42,507 nucleotides of DNA, taken from NCBI GenBank assembly GCA_001898785.1, contig MKVE01000014.1, forward strand, positions 34,550 through 77,056, given 5' to 3'. The stretch is from Chryseobacterium sp. 36-9. GTDB taxonomy: Bacteria > Bacteroidota > Bacteroidia > Flavobacteriales > Weeksellaceae. The position numbers and the translations under genes were made by a program. Under the pieces are notes generated by a model. The model ran no database searches. It was not told where the DNA came from and saw only the letters and a list, made by a program, of their open reading frames with translations. Shown in pieces: positions 15,981 to 24,980 of this stretch; the stretch's first letter is position 1, and each line of letters starts with the position of its first letter.

Positions 15981-17378
15981 TTATCTGTCCATCCATTTAT
16001 AAATATCCATTTCTGCAGGAATGTTTAATTTTTTCCGTAGATTATATTTTTTATTTTGAATGGTTCTGTAGGATAAATTTTTGTTAGCAGCTATTTCCTT
16101 AGTCGATAGATTCAACTTAATTAAAGCACAAAGTTCTATTTCGGAGACAGATAAATCCTGAAAATCCTCTTGCAGTTTCTCTAGAAATTCCGGGTACATA
16201 TTCCGAAAAGCAGAAATAAAGGCAGTGTCATCTTTTTTAGCCATTTCCAAAAGCCTGTTGTAATCTTCCGGACTAGTATTTGATATAACTTTCTGAACAA
16301 TAATTTTGGGCTTTCTGACTCTTAAATAGAATAGAATTATCAATGCTAATATTATTATAATTGCAATAATTACCATTAAAAAAGTATTTCTCCGTTTATT
16401 CTTCTCATTGTTTTCTTCCAGAATTTTGCTTAGAGAGTCATTTCTGTTCTTATAAATATTTAGATTCAGAAAGTTTTTTTTGTTTTCATATATCTTGGCA
16501 CTATCTGGCTTTCCGTCGTTTTTATAAGTTTCAACAAAATAGTTGTATAAAATCTCACGATTGATATGATTAATATCTTGTTCAATATTCTCAGCTTTTT
16601 TTAAGTAATATATAGCTCTGGGATAGTTTTTCCTGACAAGATTGACGTTCCCTAGAACAAGATAATTGCTGAACTCCGCGTTTTTCAATTTAGAAACATT
16701 ATCATATTTCAGAGATAGTAATGCATAATGTTCTGTAGAGTCTATATTGATTTCATTATAAACACTTGCAATATTGGCATAGTCTACATACTTCCTTCTG
16801 TCCTGATAACTTTTGTCCTGATACTTCTGATGCGCATCCAATGCCTTCATCATATACAGCAAACGTTTTTTATTATCGTTCATCAGTAGATAGTAATTAG
16901 CAAAGCTTACATATAATTTGGATGTAGCATCAACCGTTAAAGAATCTTTGCTATTAGCCGCATTACTATACTCTAGTCCGTTTTGAAGATGCTGATAAGC
17001 GAACGTATTTAAGTTATTGAATGAATAAGCTTTGAAAAGAAAAACCTCTGCTAGAATGCTATAAGATAAAGATTGATATTCTTGTGATTTTTCCAAAAGC
17101 TCCTGTGAGCAGCTAATTAGATTTTTGAAATCATATTTTTTCTCGTAATAAGAACATTTTATCTGAAGCATAGATAGTTCCAAATCGTGAATATTCTTCT
17201 TCCTGGCTTCTTTGAGAAATAGATTAGCTTTTTTGAATGCCTTTTCCGGAACTGTGTCAATCAGATTGTTGAGTTCCTCGGTTTTCCTCAGCTCTATATC
17301 ATATCGTTCTTGCGAGAAAAATAAAATGACGAATAGCAAAAAAATTGTAGAACAAAGAAGATGTGATCTTTTTTGCAT
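15981..17378 (-). CDS. TPR-transmembrane-LuxR-type HTH regulator
   Basis: The 465-residue protein has an N-terminal hydrophobic signal or anchor (residues 6-22), a helical TPR-like region (about 35-305) with repeated Tyr/Ala/Leu helix pairs such as YPRAIYYLKKAENIEQ, a membrane helix at about 332-353 (FLMVIIAIIIILALIILFYL), and a C-terminal LuxR/GerE-like HTH (about 405-465): LSVSEIELCALIKLNLSTKE, then a recognition helix around SYRTIQNKKYNLRKKL. Family knowledge: Bacteroidota use such membrane-bound, periplasmic-TPR one-component regulators widely. It lies between the amidase gene (18 bp upstream) and the T9SS cargo gene (137 bp downstream), all on the minus strand, so it may control the cargo gene. 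Confidence 0.85.
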   Translation of the reverse strand: MQKRSHLLCSTIFLLFVILFFSQERYDIELRKTEELNNLIDTVPEKAFKKANLFLKEARKKNIHDLELSMLQIKCSYYEKKYDFKNLISCSQELLEKSQEYQSLSYSILAEVFLFKAYSFNNLNTFAYQHLQNGLEYSNAANSKDSLTVDATSKLYVSFANYYLLMNDNKKRLLYMMKALDAHQKYQDKSYQDRRKYVDYANIASVYNEINIDSTEHYALLSLKYDNVSKLKNAEFSNYLVLGNVNLVRKNYPRAIYYLKKAENIEQDINHINREILYNYFVETYKNDGKPDSAKIYENKKNFLNLNIYKNRNDSLSKILEENNEKNKRRNTFLMVIIAIIIILALIILFYLRVRKPKIIVQKVISNTSPEDYNRLLEMAKKDDTAFISAFRNMYPEFLEKLQEDFQDLSVSEIELCALIKLNLSTKEIAANKNLSYRTIQNKKYNLRKKLNIPAEMDIYKWMDR

Positions 17379-17396
17379 TTTATTCTATTTAGCTTA

Positions 17397-18155
17397 TTAA
17401 ATTAACTCAAATCTGTCACCCTCTTTCAAAAAAGGAAACCTGCTTCTAAATGCTTTTAATTCATCCAGATTCCATTCGGTTGTGATGAGATCGCTTTTTC
17501 TTTCCGATATTTCTCTTCCGTCTGGAAAATAAACCATTGAACTTTCCTCATATTCAAGGTTATAACCGTCTGTTCCGATACGATTCAATCCGAAGAGAAA
17601 AGCCTGATTTTCAATCGAACGAGCTTTTATAAGTGATTTCCAGGCATCAATTCTGGATTTTGGCCAATTAGCGACATATAAAGCGGCATCATAATCATTC
17701 TGATTTCTTGAGAAAACCGGAAAACGCAGATCAAAACAAACCTGTAAAAGAATTTTAAATCCTTTGTAATCAATAATTTTTCGCTCTGTTCCGGCAGTGT
17801 AAATTTTATCTTCTCCAGAATAAGAAAACAAATGTCTTTTGTCGTAGTATTCAAAACTGCTGTCAGGAAAAACAAAATAGAACCGGTTGTAGAATTTTCC
17901 ATTGTCTTCGACGGAAACACTTCCTGCAACGGCAGAATTTCTATTTTTAGCAAAAGATTTCATCCAGGTTAAAGACTCCTCATTTCTATCTGCCACCTCT
18001 TCGGCTTCCATGCAAAATCCGGTAGAAAACATCTCTGGTAAAAGGAATAGATCTGCTTCCGCTGAAGCCAATTTATTTTCAATTTTTTTGAAATTTTCTT
18101 CCTTATTTTTCCAGGTGATATCCAAATTCAGTCCCGTAATTGTAAGTATTGACAT
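17397..18155 (-). CDS. Nitrilase-superfamily amidase (omega-amidase YafV-like)
   Basis: The 252-residue enzyme has the complete nitrilase triad: Glu41 in LLPEMFSTGF, Lys106 in YYDKRHLFS and Cys140 in LQVCFDLRFPVFSRN. The FSTGF after the Glu, the RHLFSYSGED and the late LIKARSIENQAFLFGLNRIG are the pattern of YafV/NIT2-type omega-amidases, which hydrolyse alpha-ketoglutaramate or ketosuccinamate formed by glutamine transamination. The length is normal and there is no signal peptide. The gene is first in the minus-strand run with the TPR-LuxR regulator, but the functions look unrelated, so this may be only neighbouring. Confidence 0.9.
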   Translation of the reverse strand: MSILTITGLNLDITWKNKEENFKKIENKLASAEADLFLLPEMFSTGFCMEAEEVADRNEESLTWMKSFAKNRNSAVAGSVSVEDNGKFYNRFYFVFPDSSFEYYDKRHLFSYSGEDKIYTAGTERKIIDYKGFKILLQVCFDLRFPVFSRNQNDYDAALYVANWPKSRIDAWKSLIKARSIENQAFLFGLNRIGTDGYNLEYEESSMVYFPDGREISERKSDLITTEWNLDELKAFRSRFPFLKEGDRFELI

Positions 18156-18306
18156 ATTCAGAAAGTTTAATGCAATTTATCACTTTAAAATTCGTTTTCA
18201 TAAGAAGTTCTTAATAAAAATCTAAACATACCCCCGAAATCAAGTTAAAGTCTCCTAAAAAATCGTTAAAAAGTTTGATTGTAACCGTCTGATAATGATT
18301 TATATA

Positions 18307-18314
18307 TAATTTTG
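18307..18314 (+). promoter_or_regulatory. -7 box for the L,D-transpeptidase-like gene
   Basis: TAATTTTG is a perfect TAnnTTTG ending 34 nt before the ATG at 18349. TTTG at 18274-18277 is 29 nt upstream, too far for a standard -33 box. Confidence 0.5.
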
Positions 18315-18348
18315 CACCACTAAAACAAAATCTTAATATTATAATTTA

Positions 18349-19146
18349 ATGAAGAAATTCCCATTATTGTTGTGCTTAGTTTATTTGATAACGACTTCTT
18401 TTTATCCGGCAAGTTCTGAGGACAGAGTTTCTTATCCCAGGCTGATGATAAGAGAAATCAAACTAAGTGCTAAAAAGAATTTCTCACCACAGAATCCAGC
18501 AGAAGAGATCTACAAGGAGCTTCGGTTTACGGATGAAACATTGAATTTTGAAGTCTTTGAAAAAGCTTTTTTAGGATTCCAAAATTTGAAAAAGTCCGGA
18601 AAACTGGAGCCGTCAGTTAAGTTGCTTTCTGTTTGTGATTTTAGTTTGTCTTCTAACAGGAAACGACTTTGGGTCATAGATCTGGGTGAGAAAAAAGTGT
18701 TGTTCAACACATTAGTTGCGCACGGAAAAGGAACGGGCGAAGAGTTTGCCACGAGCTTTTCTAATATAGAGGACTCGCATCAGTCGAGTATGGGCTTTTA
18801 CATTACCGAACAAGCTTACATGGGAGATAATGGCTATTCTATGAGATTATTCGGGATGGATCGAGGTTATAACGATGCGGCTCTGGAGCGCTGTATAGTA
18901 ATGCACGGTGCCAAATATGTAAGCGAGGATTTTATCAAATCTGAAAAGAGATTAGGAAGAAGCTGGGGTTGCCCGGCTGTTCCGGCCAGTCTTGCAAAAC
19001 CAATCATTGATACCATCAAAAACAGAACTTGTCTGTTTATTTATTTTCCTGATCAGAGTTACCTGGCGAGTTCTCAATGGTTGAAAAATGTTGAAAAGAC
19101 AGACTCAATTCTTGATTCTCCAAAACAAAATATGGCAACGAATTAA
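18349..19146 (+). CDS. Murein L,D-transpeptidase catalytic-domain family protein
   Basis: The 265-residue protein has an N-terminal signal (1-22). The catalytic part matches the YkuD_2 family (PF13645): LWVIDLGEKKVLFNTLVAHG, GFYITEQAYMGDNGYSMRLFG, His186 in CIVMHGAKYVS, and the Cys208 loop GRSWGCPAVP. Family knowledge: these envelope enzymes use Cys to make or remodel peptidoglycan cross-links, or to attach proteins to the wall, but PF13645 members are little tested. Length and motifs look intact. It stands alone, with a -7 box upstream and a strong hairpin terminator downstream. Confidence 0.9.
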   Translation: MKKFPLLLCLVYLITTSFYPASSEDRVSYPRLMIREIKLSAKKNFSPQNPAEEIYKELRFTDETLNFEVFEKAFLGFQNLKKSGKLEPSVKLLSVCDFSLSSNRKRLWVIDLGEKKVLFNTLVAHGKGTGEEFATSFSNIEDSHQSSMGFYITEQAYMGDNGYSMRLFGMDRGYNDAALERCIVMHGAKYVSEDFIKSEKRLGRSWGCPAVPASLAKPIIDTIKNRTCLFIYFPDQSYLASSQWLKNVEKTDSILDSPKQNMATN

Positions 19147-19181
19147 ATCTTTGTATTTTGTAAAATGTACAATGTAAAAGT

Positions 19182-19220
19182 ATAAACCCTTTCAGAGTTC
19201 CGAACTCTGAAAGGGTTTAT
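19182..19220. terminator. Long bidirectional hairpin terminator
   Basis: Arms 19182-19200 and 19202-19220 are perfect reverse complements of 19 bp around one central base (arm: ATAAACCCTTTCAGAGTTC). TTTTGTT follows on the plus side. It separates the L,D-transpeptidase gene from the convergent response-regulator gene ending at 19250. The perfect long stem hints at a repeated element. Confidence 0.85.
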
Positions 19221-19249
19221 TTTGTTAAAACTTGAAGGTTTGATTTTTA

Positions 19250-19939
19250 TTAAGGATTCTTGACTAATAATCTGAAACCTTCTCCATGAACGTTGATGAT
19301 TTCCAAACCTTCGTCGTCTTTCAGAAGTTTTCTCAGTTTTGCAATATAAACATCCATACTTCTGGCAGTGAAATAATTCTCTTTTTTCCAGATTTTTCTC
19401 AAAGCCAGATCTCTTGGCATAAAATCGTTTCTGTGGATGCAAAGTAATTTCAATAGCTCGTTTTCTTTTGGAGAAAGCTTGTATTCGTTTTCCCCAACTC
19501 TCAATTGTCTCAGCATAGAATCGAAGAAAATATTACTGATCTTGAATTGCTCCTGATCTTCATTTTCCAAAACCGCGCTTCTCTGTAAAATGGCTTTGAT
19601 CTTGTAAAGAAGTAATTCCGTATCAAATGGTTTCGTGATATAATCGTCTGCGCCCAGTTGATAACCTTTCAGGATATCCTCACGCATATTTCTTGCTGTA
19701 AGGAAAATGATAGGTGTGTTTTTATCGATTTTCTTCACATCTTCTGCTAAGGAAAATCCGTCTTTTTTAGGCATCATCACATCAAAAATGCAGATGTCAA
19801 ACTCTTTTTCTGTAAACTCTTTCAGACCCATTTCTCCGTCTGTGGCCAATGTGACCTCAAAGTTATTGATGGTCAAATAATCCTTAAGAACTGCACCAAA
19901 ACTTTGGTCGTCTTCTACTAATAATATTCTGTTGCTCAT
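19250..19939 (-). CDS. OmpR-family response regulator
   Basis: The 229-residue protein has a receiver domain (1-120) with the acid pair in VEDDQSF, phospho-acceptor Asp53 in CIFDVMMPKKDG, the switch Thr in IIFLTARN and the Lys in YITKPFD, then a winged-helix DNA-binding domain (130-227) with LSPKENELLKLLC, and RSMDVYIAKLRKLL as the recognition helix. It is partner to the histidine kinase 129 bp upstream. The set resembles the RprXY systems described in Bacteroides, but I cannot name its regulon. The gap before it holds no -7 match, so co-transcription with the kinase is likely. Confidence 0.95.
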   Translation of the reverse strand: MSNRILLVEDDQSFGAVLKDYLTINNFEVTLATDGEMGLKEFTEKEFDICIFDVMMPKKDGFSLAEDVKKIDKNTPIIFLTARNMREDILKGYQLGADDYITKPFDTELLLYKIKAILQRSAVLENEDQEQFKISNIFFDSMLRQLRVGENEYKLSPKENELLKLLCIHRNDFMPRDLALRKIWKKENYFTARSMDVYIAKLRKLLKDDEGLEIINVHGEGFRLLVKNP

Positions 19940-20068
19940 AGCTTTTGTAATTAATAATTAAAATGAAGAATTGATATTTCTCCGTTTCGTTAATATTTTG
20001 ATTTGTTGTTTAAAAGTTGAATTTGTTATTTCTTTATACTTTAATTCTGATTCATTCAATAATTAAAA

Positions 20069-21610
20069 TTATACCATTGGAAGTTTAATCGTAAATGTGC
20101 TTCCTTTTCCTTTATGAGAATCCACATGGATCTGACCTTTGTGGATTTCAACGATCTTTTTTACATAAGACAATCCAAGACCTTGTCCTTTTACATTATG
20201 GATGTTTCCGGTTTCTTCCCGGAAGAATTTTTCAAAGATTTTGGTTTTGTTGGTCGACTCCATTCCCATTCCTTTGTCCGAAATTTCCACAACATACCAG
20301 TTACCTTCGTTTCTGGTGGTCAGTTTTATGTCAGGTGTTTCTGGCGAATACTTGTTGGCATTATCCAGAAGATTGATCAATGCATTGGAGAAATGGAATT
20401 CATCAATCCTGAAATTATATTTTGTCGCATTGAATTCCGTTGTCAGAATTCCGTTTCTTTCATTAACAATCAGTCGGAAAGATTCTGCAATACTTTTTAT
20501 TAATTCTCTTACGTTGGTTTCCTTCAGATGAAGCGGCATTTCGTTTCGTTCCAGTTTAGACATGTTCAGAACGGTTTCTACCTGTTTTTTCATCCTCAGA
20601 TTCTCCTGCTTTATCAATCCCGAATAATATTTGACCTTATCAGGGTCGGTCGCAATTTTATCGTTGGCTAATGAGTCCGTTGCAACGGAAATGGTTGCCA
20701 AAGGCGTTTTGAACTCATGAGACATGTTGTTGATGAAATCTGTCTTGATCTCTGCAATTTTTTTCTGTCTCATCATATAATTGATTGAGATAATATAAAT
20801 CCCTAAAATCGTCAATAACGAAATGAAAGTTCCCAACAACATCGGCAGATTGTGCTTTACCAAAGAGTAGTCTTTTCTTGGAAAAACCAGGGCTAAAGTA
20901 TAAAGCGTCCGGTCTTTGGTATCGGTAAAAATCGGATAAGTGTAGTTGGTTTTGTCTTTTTGATCAAGATAAATATTGTTGGCAATCGTTGTCAGTTTGT
21001 TGTTTTTATCGATCACTCCGAAACCGAATTTGGTGTCAATTCCTTTCAGTCTCAATTCTTTGGATAAAACCGAATCTATTGTTTTGTTGTTAACTCTTTT
21101 TTCAATGGGAAGACTGGTTGCGCTTAATCTTGCAAATTCCTTCATTTGGAAAGAGTTATTGTCAAGATCTCTGCTGATATTGGTTGTTAAGGGTTCCGGT
21201 GAATTTCTTTTGACCTTCAATTGCCCCTCATCTTTATAAAGTTTGGTTGTATAAAGTGTGTCGCCTTTTGCGGAAACCGGGATATTTTGCTTTTCAACAA
21301 TGCTGGTTTGAAAAAGAATGTTAGAGCGATTCGCAGAATCGGAACTTTGCTGGATGTAAGTTTTAACCGGTTGATTATTAGATGCCAGAACTTCTTTTCC
21401 AACATTGTTATAAGTCTCATTCCAGTATTTGTTAACTTCGATTTGGTTAACCTTTTGAGTCGATGTCTCTAAAGCAGAGTAAACTTTGTTAGAAAAATCC
21501 TGCTCCAGAGAAGTATATAATTCTTTAATCCAATACAGCTGCAAGGAGACGAAAACCACCAAGGAAATCGTCATAAATACAGAAATAATAGGAATAAATT
21601 TGTTATTCAT
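20069..21610 (-). CDS. Membrane sensor histidine kinase (RprX-like)
   Basis: The 513-residue kinase has membrane helices at about 8-28 and 258-279 bounding a periplasmic sensor region of some 230 residues that matches no domain I recognise. The dimerisation box MSHEFKTPLATI carries the phospho-acceptor His298. The ATPase shows the N-box INLLDNANKYSP, G1 VEISDKGMGM, F-box IFEKFFREE and G2 GQGLGLSYV. No HAMP domain is evident: the second helix leads almost directly into the His box, as in Bacteroidota RprX-type kinases. It phosphorylates the response regulator encoded next. The stimulus is unknown. Confidence 0.95.
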   Translation of the reverse strand: MNNKFIPIISVFMTISLVVFVSLQLYWIKELYTSLEQDFSNKVYSALETSTQKVNQIEVNKYWNETYNNVGKEVLASNNQPVKTYIQQSSDSANRSNILFQTSIVEKQNIPVSAKGDTLYTTKLYKDEGQLKVKRNSPEPLTTNISRDLDNNSFQMKEFARLSATSLPIEKRVNNKTIDSVLSKELRLKGIDTKFGFGVIDKNNKLTTIANNIYLDQKDKTNYTYPIFTDTKDRTLYTLALVFPRKDYSLVKHNLPMLLGTFISLLTILGIYIISINYMMRQKKIAEIKTDFINNMSHEFKTPLATISVATDSLANDKIATDPDKVKYYSGLIKQENLRMKKQVETVLNMSKLERNEMPLHLKETNVRELIKSIAESFRLIVNERNGILTTEFNATKYNFRIDEFHFSNALINLLDNANKYSPETPDIKLTTRNEGNWYVVEISDKGMGMESTNKTKIFEKFFREETGNIHNVKGQGLGLSYVKKIVEIHKGQIHVDSHKGKGSTFTIKLPMV

Positions 21611-21798
21611 TGCAATTATTGATTTTGAAAAGTTAAAATTACTCTTTTTAAGAATATCTCAATAAAAAAAACGCGATACAATTATTAAATATTTCTTAAA
21701 AACGAGTTTTTTAACATTTTATTGTGAATAATCAAAAATGTTGCCATAGGAAAACTTTGGTGTGATTTTTTATAATTAATTTTATAAAAAGAAATTGT

Positions 21799-22287
21799 AT
21801 GAACTCAGAAATTGTTTTTAATAAGGATTCTGATACCGGAGTTTATGTGATGAAGGTTTATAAAGCCGACGTCTCTACGCTTTGGGATTATTTCACAAAA
21901 TCAGAATTGATAGACCAATGGTGGGCGCCAAAACCTTGGCAATGCGAAACCGAAAAAATGGATTTTCGTGAAAACGGTGTTTGGCTGTACGCAATGAAAG
22001 GTCCGGACGGAGAAAAAGAAATGGCCTTAGCCAATTACGGCGAAATAATGCATCATAGAAGTATTTCCTGGACAGATGCTTTTGCAGATGACAAAGGAAA
22101 GGCAAGAACAGACTTGCCACAAACATCCTGGCTGATTGGTTTCACAGGTATCGATGAAGGCACAAGAATGACTTTCAATCTGCATTTTAACTCCAAAGTA
22201 GAAATGAATCAGCTCATCGAAATGGGTTTTGAAGAGGGTTTTAAAATGGGATTGAACCAACTTGAAGATATTGTAGCAAAAGATTAA
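21799..22287 (+). CDS. SRPBCC/AHA1-like domain protein
   Basis: The 162-residue protein is one START-like SRPBCC domain: VYKADVSTLWDYFTKSELIDQWWAPKPWQC is the typical opening helix-strand unit, with FTGIDEGTRMTFNLHFN as a later strand pair, and a long C-terminal helix (MNQLIEMGFEEGFKMGLNQLEDIV). Family knowledge: AHA1-type members (PF08327) bind hydrophobic ligands or act as stress co-factors; no ligand can be predicted here. The stop abuts the convergent gene's stop exactly. No promoter box was found upstream, although the 188-bp gap before it is ample. Confidence 0.85.
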   Translation: MNSEIVFNKDSDTGVYVMKVYKADVSTLWDYFTKSELIDQWWAPKPWQCETEKMDFRENGVWLYAMKGPDGEKEMALANYGEIMHHRSISWTDAFADDKGKARTDLPQTSWLIGFTGIDEGTRMTFNLHFNSKVEMNQLIEMGFEEGFKMGLNQLEDIVAKD

Positions 22288-22632
22288 TTAATTCAAATTA
22301 ATTTCCTCATCTTCAAAATATTGGATAATCGCTTTTTTCATCAGAAGCGATTGTTCGTTGGGTTTCAGATCGGGCAAATCTTCCAGCTTTTCGAACTCGG
22401 GCCAGCCTTCGTTATAATGACTGAATTTGTAATAGCCAAAAGGTTCCAACAATCTGCAAACCGCAATATGAATAAGATTGACTTTATCATCTTTAGTGAA
22501 TTTTTGTTGGCCACTTCCAAGTTCCTGAATACCAATTAAAAATAGTATTGTTTCTATTGGCGGATTTTTCTCCGTTTGAAAGTTGACTTCAAAGAAGTGT
22601 TCTATTTTTTTCCAGATTTCGGATTCTGTCAT
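22288..22632 (-). CDS. Conserved small soluble protein, unknown function
   Basis: The 114-residue acidic protein has helical-looking segments and no signal or membrane segment. The pattern IETILFLIGIQELGSGQQKF, then DDKVNLIHIAVCRLLEPFGYY and a WPEFEKLEDLPDL stretch, resembles hypothetical proteins common in Bacteroidota, but I do not know a function. It follows the DUF2200 gene by 8 bp on the same strand, so the two are probably one operon. The ending abuts the SRPBCC gene. Confidence 0.7.
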   Translation of the reverse strand: MTESEIWKKIEHFFEVNFQTEKNPPIETILFLIGIQELGSGQQKFTKDDKVNLIHIAVCRLLEPFGYYKFSHYNEGWPEFEKLEDLPDLKPNEQSLLMKKAIIQYFEDEEINLN

Positions 22633-22640
22633 ATTGCTTT

Positions 22641-22988
22641 TTACTTTCTTAAAATGTTATCGATCGTTTTTCCTTTTGCCAGTTCATCTATCAGTTTATC
22701 TAGATAACGAATTTGTTGCATCAGCCTGTCTTCAATTTCTTCAACACGATAACCACAAATCACACCAGTTATTTTTGAAACATTGGGATTCAAACTTGCT
22801 TCTGCAAAAAAAGTCTCGAAATCAATTTTATTATCAATGATTTCCTGAAGTTTCTCTGCATTATATCCTGTCAGCCAAAAGATAATTTCATCAACCTCAG
22901 CTTTGGTTCTGCCTTTCTTTTCCGCTTTTGCAATATAATGTGGATAAACGCTCGCAAAAGACATCTTGTAAACTTGGGTGTTTTTCAT
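22641..22988 (-). CDS. DUF2200-family protein
   Basis: The 115-residue protein starts with [37 protein letters not shown], the signature of DUF2200 (PF09966), and ends with the mixed helix-strand tail [35 protein letters not shown]. Only conserved core regions are known for this family, with no established biochemical role. It is the first gene of a two-gene unit with the 114-residue protein. No terminator of its own is seen before that gene. Confidence 0.85.
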   Translation of the reverse strand: MKNTQVYKMSFASVYPHYIAKAEKKGRTKAEVDEIIFWLTGYNAEKLQEIIDNKIDFETFFAEASLNPNVSKITGVICGYRVEEIEDRLMQQIRYLDKLIDELAKGKTIDNILRK

Positions 22989-23036
22989 TTTAATAATTTA
23001 ATATTGATCTGAATAAACGAAGAACGATAAAAAACC

Positions 23037-23069
23037 AAAACTCTGGCTAAAATTTTAAACCAGAGTTTT
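23037..23069 (-). terminator. Terminator of the esterase-GH13 operon
   Basis: AAAACTCTGG (23037-23046) and CCAGAGTTTT (23060-23069) form a 10-bp stem with a 13-nt loop, 33 bp past the GH13 stop on the minus strand. The minus-strand side ends in TTTT. Confidence 0.75.
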
Positions 23070-23102
23070 ATTGATCTTGATGCGAATTTACAAAAATGAA
23101 TT

Positions 23103-24959
23103 TTAATTCCGGATTTCCAAAATCATTGCTGTTTTTGCCGGAATATCTATTGTGTTCTCAAAACTGAAATCTTTGCCAGAAATAATGTCTTTAGCATTGA
23201 AATAATTAGTAATCATCTCTTTATATCGACTAAGATTAAGCGTTACTTTATCAGTATTTTTGTTGAGTAAAACCATTAACTTCTGCTTATCTGTATATCT
23301 GAAATAAACATAAACATCATTATTGGTTGGCGCATAATGTTTGAATTTTCCATTAGCAATCGCATCATTCGTTTTTCTCCAGTTAAGTAAAGTCGAAAAA
23401 TACTTCTTGGCTTCCTTTTCTTCATTAGTTAATCCTGCTTCTGCTACAGCATTTTTGGAATCGCCTTTCCAACCTCCGTAGAAATCACTTCTTCTTTGTC
23501 CGTCGCTTCCGGCTTTGTCATTGGTCATCAGAACTTCGGTTCCATAGAAAAATTGAGGTGTTCCGCGCATCGTCATATACATCGCAATCCCAAGTTTCCA
23601 GTTCTCTAAGTTTTTATTGAGCCGTGAATAGAACCTGTCCAGATCATGATTGTCCGGAAAAATCAATTGATTCTCGGGATGCGGAAAAAGGAAGTCATTG
23701 GCTACACTTTCATAGACTTTTCGCCAACTTGAAAACCAACCGCTTTTCTCATTGAGTGCAGTGACGATATTGTCATTAATGGAAAAATCCATCATCATCG
23801 GCATATAACTTTTGTAGCCATCACTATTTTCTTTGTCGATTTGCCAATAGGAAGTTTGCGCGATATTTCTTGTCATTTCTTCTGCAACGATGTTCATTTT
23901 CGGATATTCTTCGAGAATGGTTTTGGTCCAATCAGCTAGAAATTTTTTGTCAGAATAAGAATAGGTGTCAATACGCAATCCGGAAAGCCCGGCATACTCA
24001 ATCCACCAAATTATATTCTGGGTCAGATATTTTGCCAATAAAGGATTTTTCTGATTAAAGTCTACCATATGACCATCAAACCAGCCGTTGAGATATTCTT
24101 CTTTATCAATTTCAGTGGCGTAGATATCTGTGATGGTGGTTTTAAGGTGATTAGTTCTGACTCTGTTTTCCGAATCAGGATAATTAATCCAGCTTTTCTC
24201 TGGCAAGTCTTTGACGAAATAATACTCTGATCCACAATGATTAAGTACAACATCCCAAATCAAACCAATGTTTCTTTTCCTGGCTTCTGCTGATAATTTT
24301 TTCAAATCTTCATTCGTTCCAAATCTCGGGTCAATCTTGTAAAAATCTGTTGCTGCATAACCGTGATAAGAATAGGTCGGCTCATCATTTTCAATCAAAG
24401 GCGTGTTCCAAATCTGAGTATAACCCAAAGACTTGATATAATCCAAATGATTAATAATCCCTTGAATATCACCGCCGTGTCTGGCGTCTTCATTATTTCT
24501 GTCAAGCTTTTGTTCCAGAGTTGTTTTGACGATGTCATTCTTTTCATCACCGTTCGAGAATCTATCCGGAACAATCAGTAGAATCGCATCTTTTGAACCG
24601 TAGCTTTCCCGATTGGCACTGTTAGTTTCCCGAGCATAAATTGGAAAATCTTTAGTCAGAACCACTTTATTGTCCTTCGAAAATTTGATTTTCACAGTTC
24701 CGGCTTTTGCATCAGGATTGATTTGCAGTGTCAGAAACAAATAGTTCTTATTTTCAACCTTTTTATTTTCAGTAATGATAATTCCGGGATAAGAAATTGC
24801 AGGCTGTAAATCTGAAATGTCTTTACCATAAATTAATAAAGTGACCGAATTATTTTTCATCCCAACCCACCAATTGGCCGGTTCTATGCGTTCAATTTTT
24901 TGAGAAAGAATGAGATTGAAACTGATGAAAAGTAGGAGTATTGCAAGTGATTTTTTCAT
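23103..24959 (-). CDS. GH13 alpha-glucan hydrolase, cyclomaltodextrinase/neopullulanase type
   Basis: The 618-residue protein has a signal peptide (1-19), then an N-terminal beta domain (about 20-115; IEPANWWVGMKNNSVTLLIY, the Cyc-maltodext_N type) and a GH13 barrel. Catalytic regions are DVVLNH, Asp331 in LRIDTYS (nucleophile), Glu360 in IVAEEMTR (acid/base) and Asp439 in FPDNHDLDRF (transition-state Asp). A C-terminal beta domain ends it. Family knowledge: relatives such as SusA cut starch-derived oligosaccharides in the periplasm. The gene follows the esterase-fusion gene by 21 bp and both are driven from 26999-27030. No SusC/SusD pair is present, so this is not a typical polysaccharide utilisation locus. 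Confidence 0.92.
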   Translation of the reverse strand: MKKSLAILLLFISFNLILSQKIERIEPANWWVGMKNNSVTLLIYGKDISDLQPAISYPGIIITENKKVENKNYLFLTLQINPDAKAGTVKIKFSKDNKVVLTKDFPIYARETNSANRESYGSKDAILLIVPDRFSNGDEKNDIVKTTLEQKLDRNNEDARHGGDIQGIINHLDYIKSLGYTQIWNTPLIENDEPTYSYHGYAATDFYKIDPRFGTNEDLKKLSAEARKRNIGLIWDVVLNHCGSEYYFVKDLPEKSWINYPDSENRVRTNHLKTTITDIYATEIDKEEYLNGWFDGHMVDFNQKNPLLAKYLTQNIIWWIEYAGLSGLRIDTYSYSDKKFLADWTKTILEEYPKMNIVAEEMTRNIAQTSYWQIDKENSDGYKSYMPMMMDFSINDNIVTALNEKSGWFSSWRKVYESVANDFLFPHPENQLIFPDNHDLDRFYSRLNKNLENWKLGIAMYMTMRGTPQFFYGTEVLMTNDKAGSDGQRRSDFYGGWKGDSKNAVAEAGLTNEEKEAKKYFSTLLNWRKTNDAIANGKFKHYAPTNNDVYVYFRYTDKQKLMVLLNKNTDKVTLNLSRYKEMITNYFNAKDIISGKDFSFENTIDIPAKTAMILEIRN

Positions 24960-24980
24960 TGATTAATAGATTTAGATTAG

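Noticed and set aside
14230-18155. Amidase, regulator and T9SS genes as one functional operon
   Set aside because: Only strand and spacing join them; the amidase has a metabolic role unrelated to secretion, and a 137-bp gap precedes the T9SS gene.
23103-24959. Starch utilisation (Sus) locus around GH13
   Set aside because: No SusC/SusD-like genes or SusR regulator lie beside it; only the esterase-fusion gene shares its transcript.
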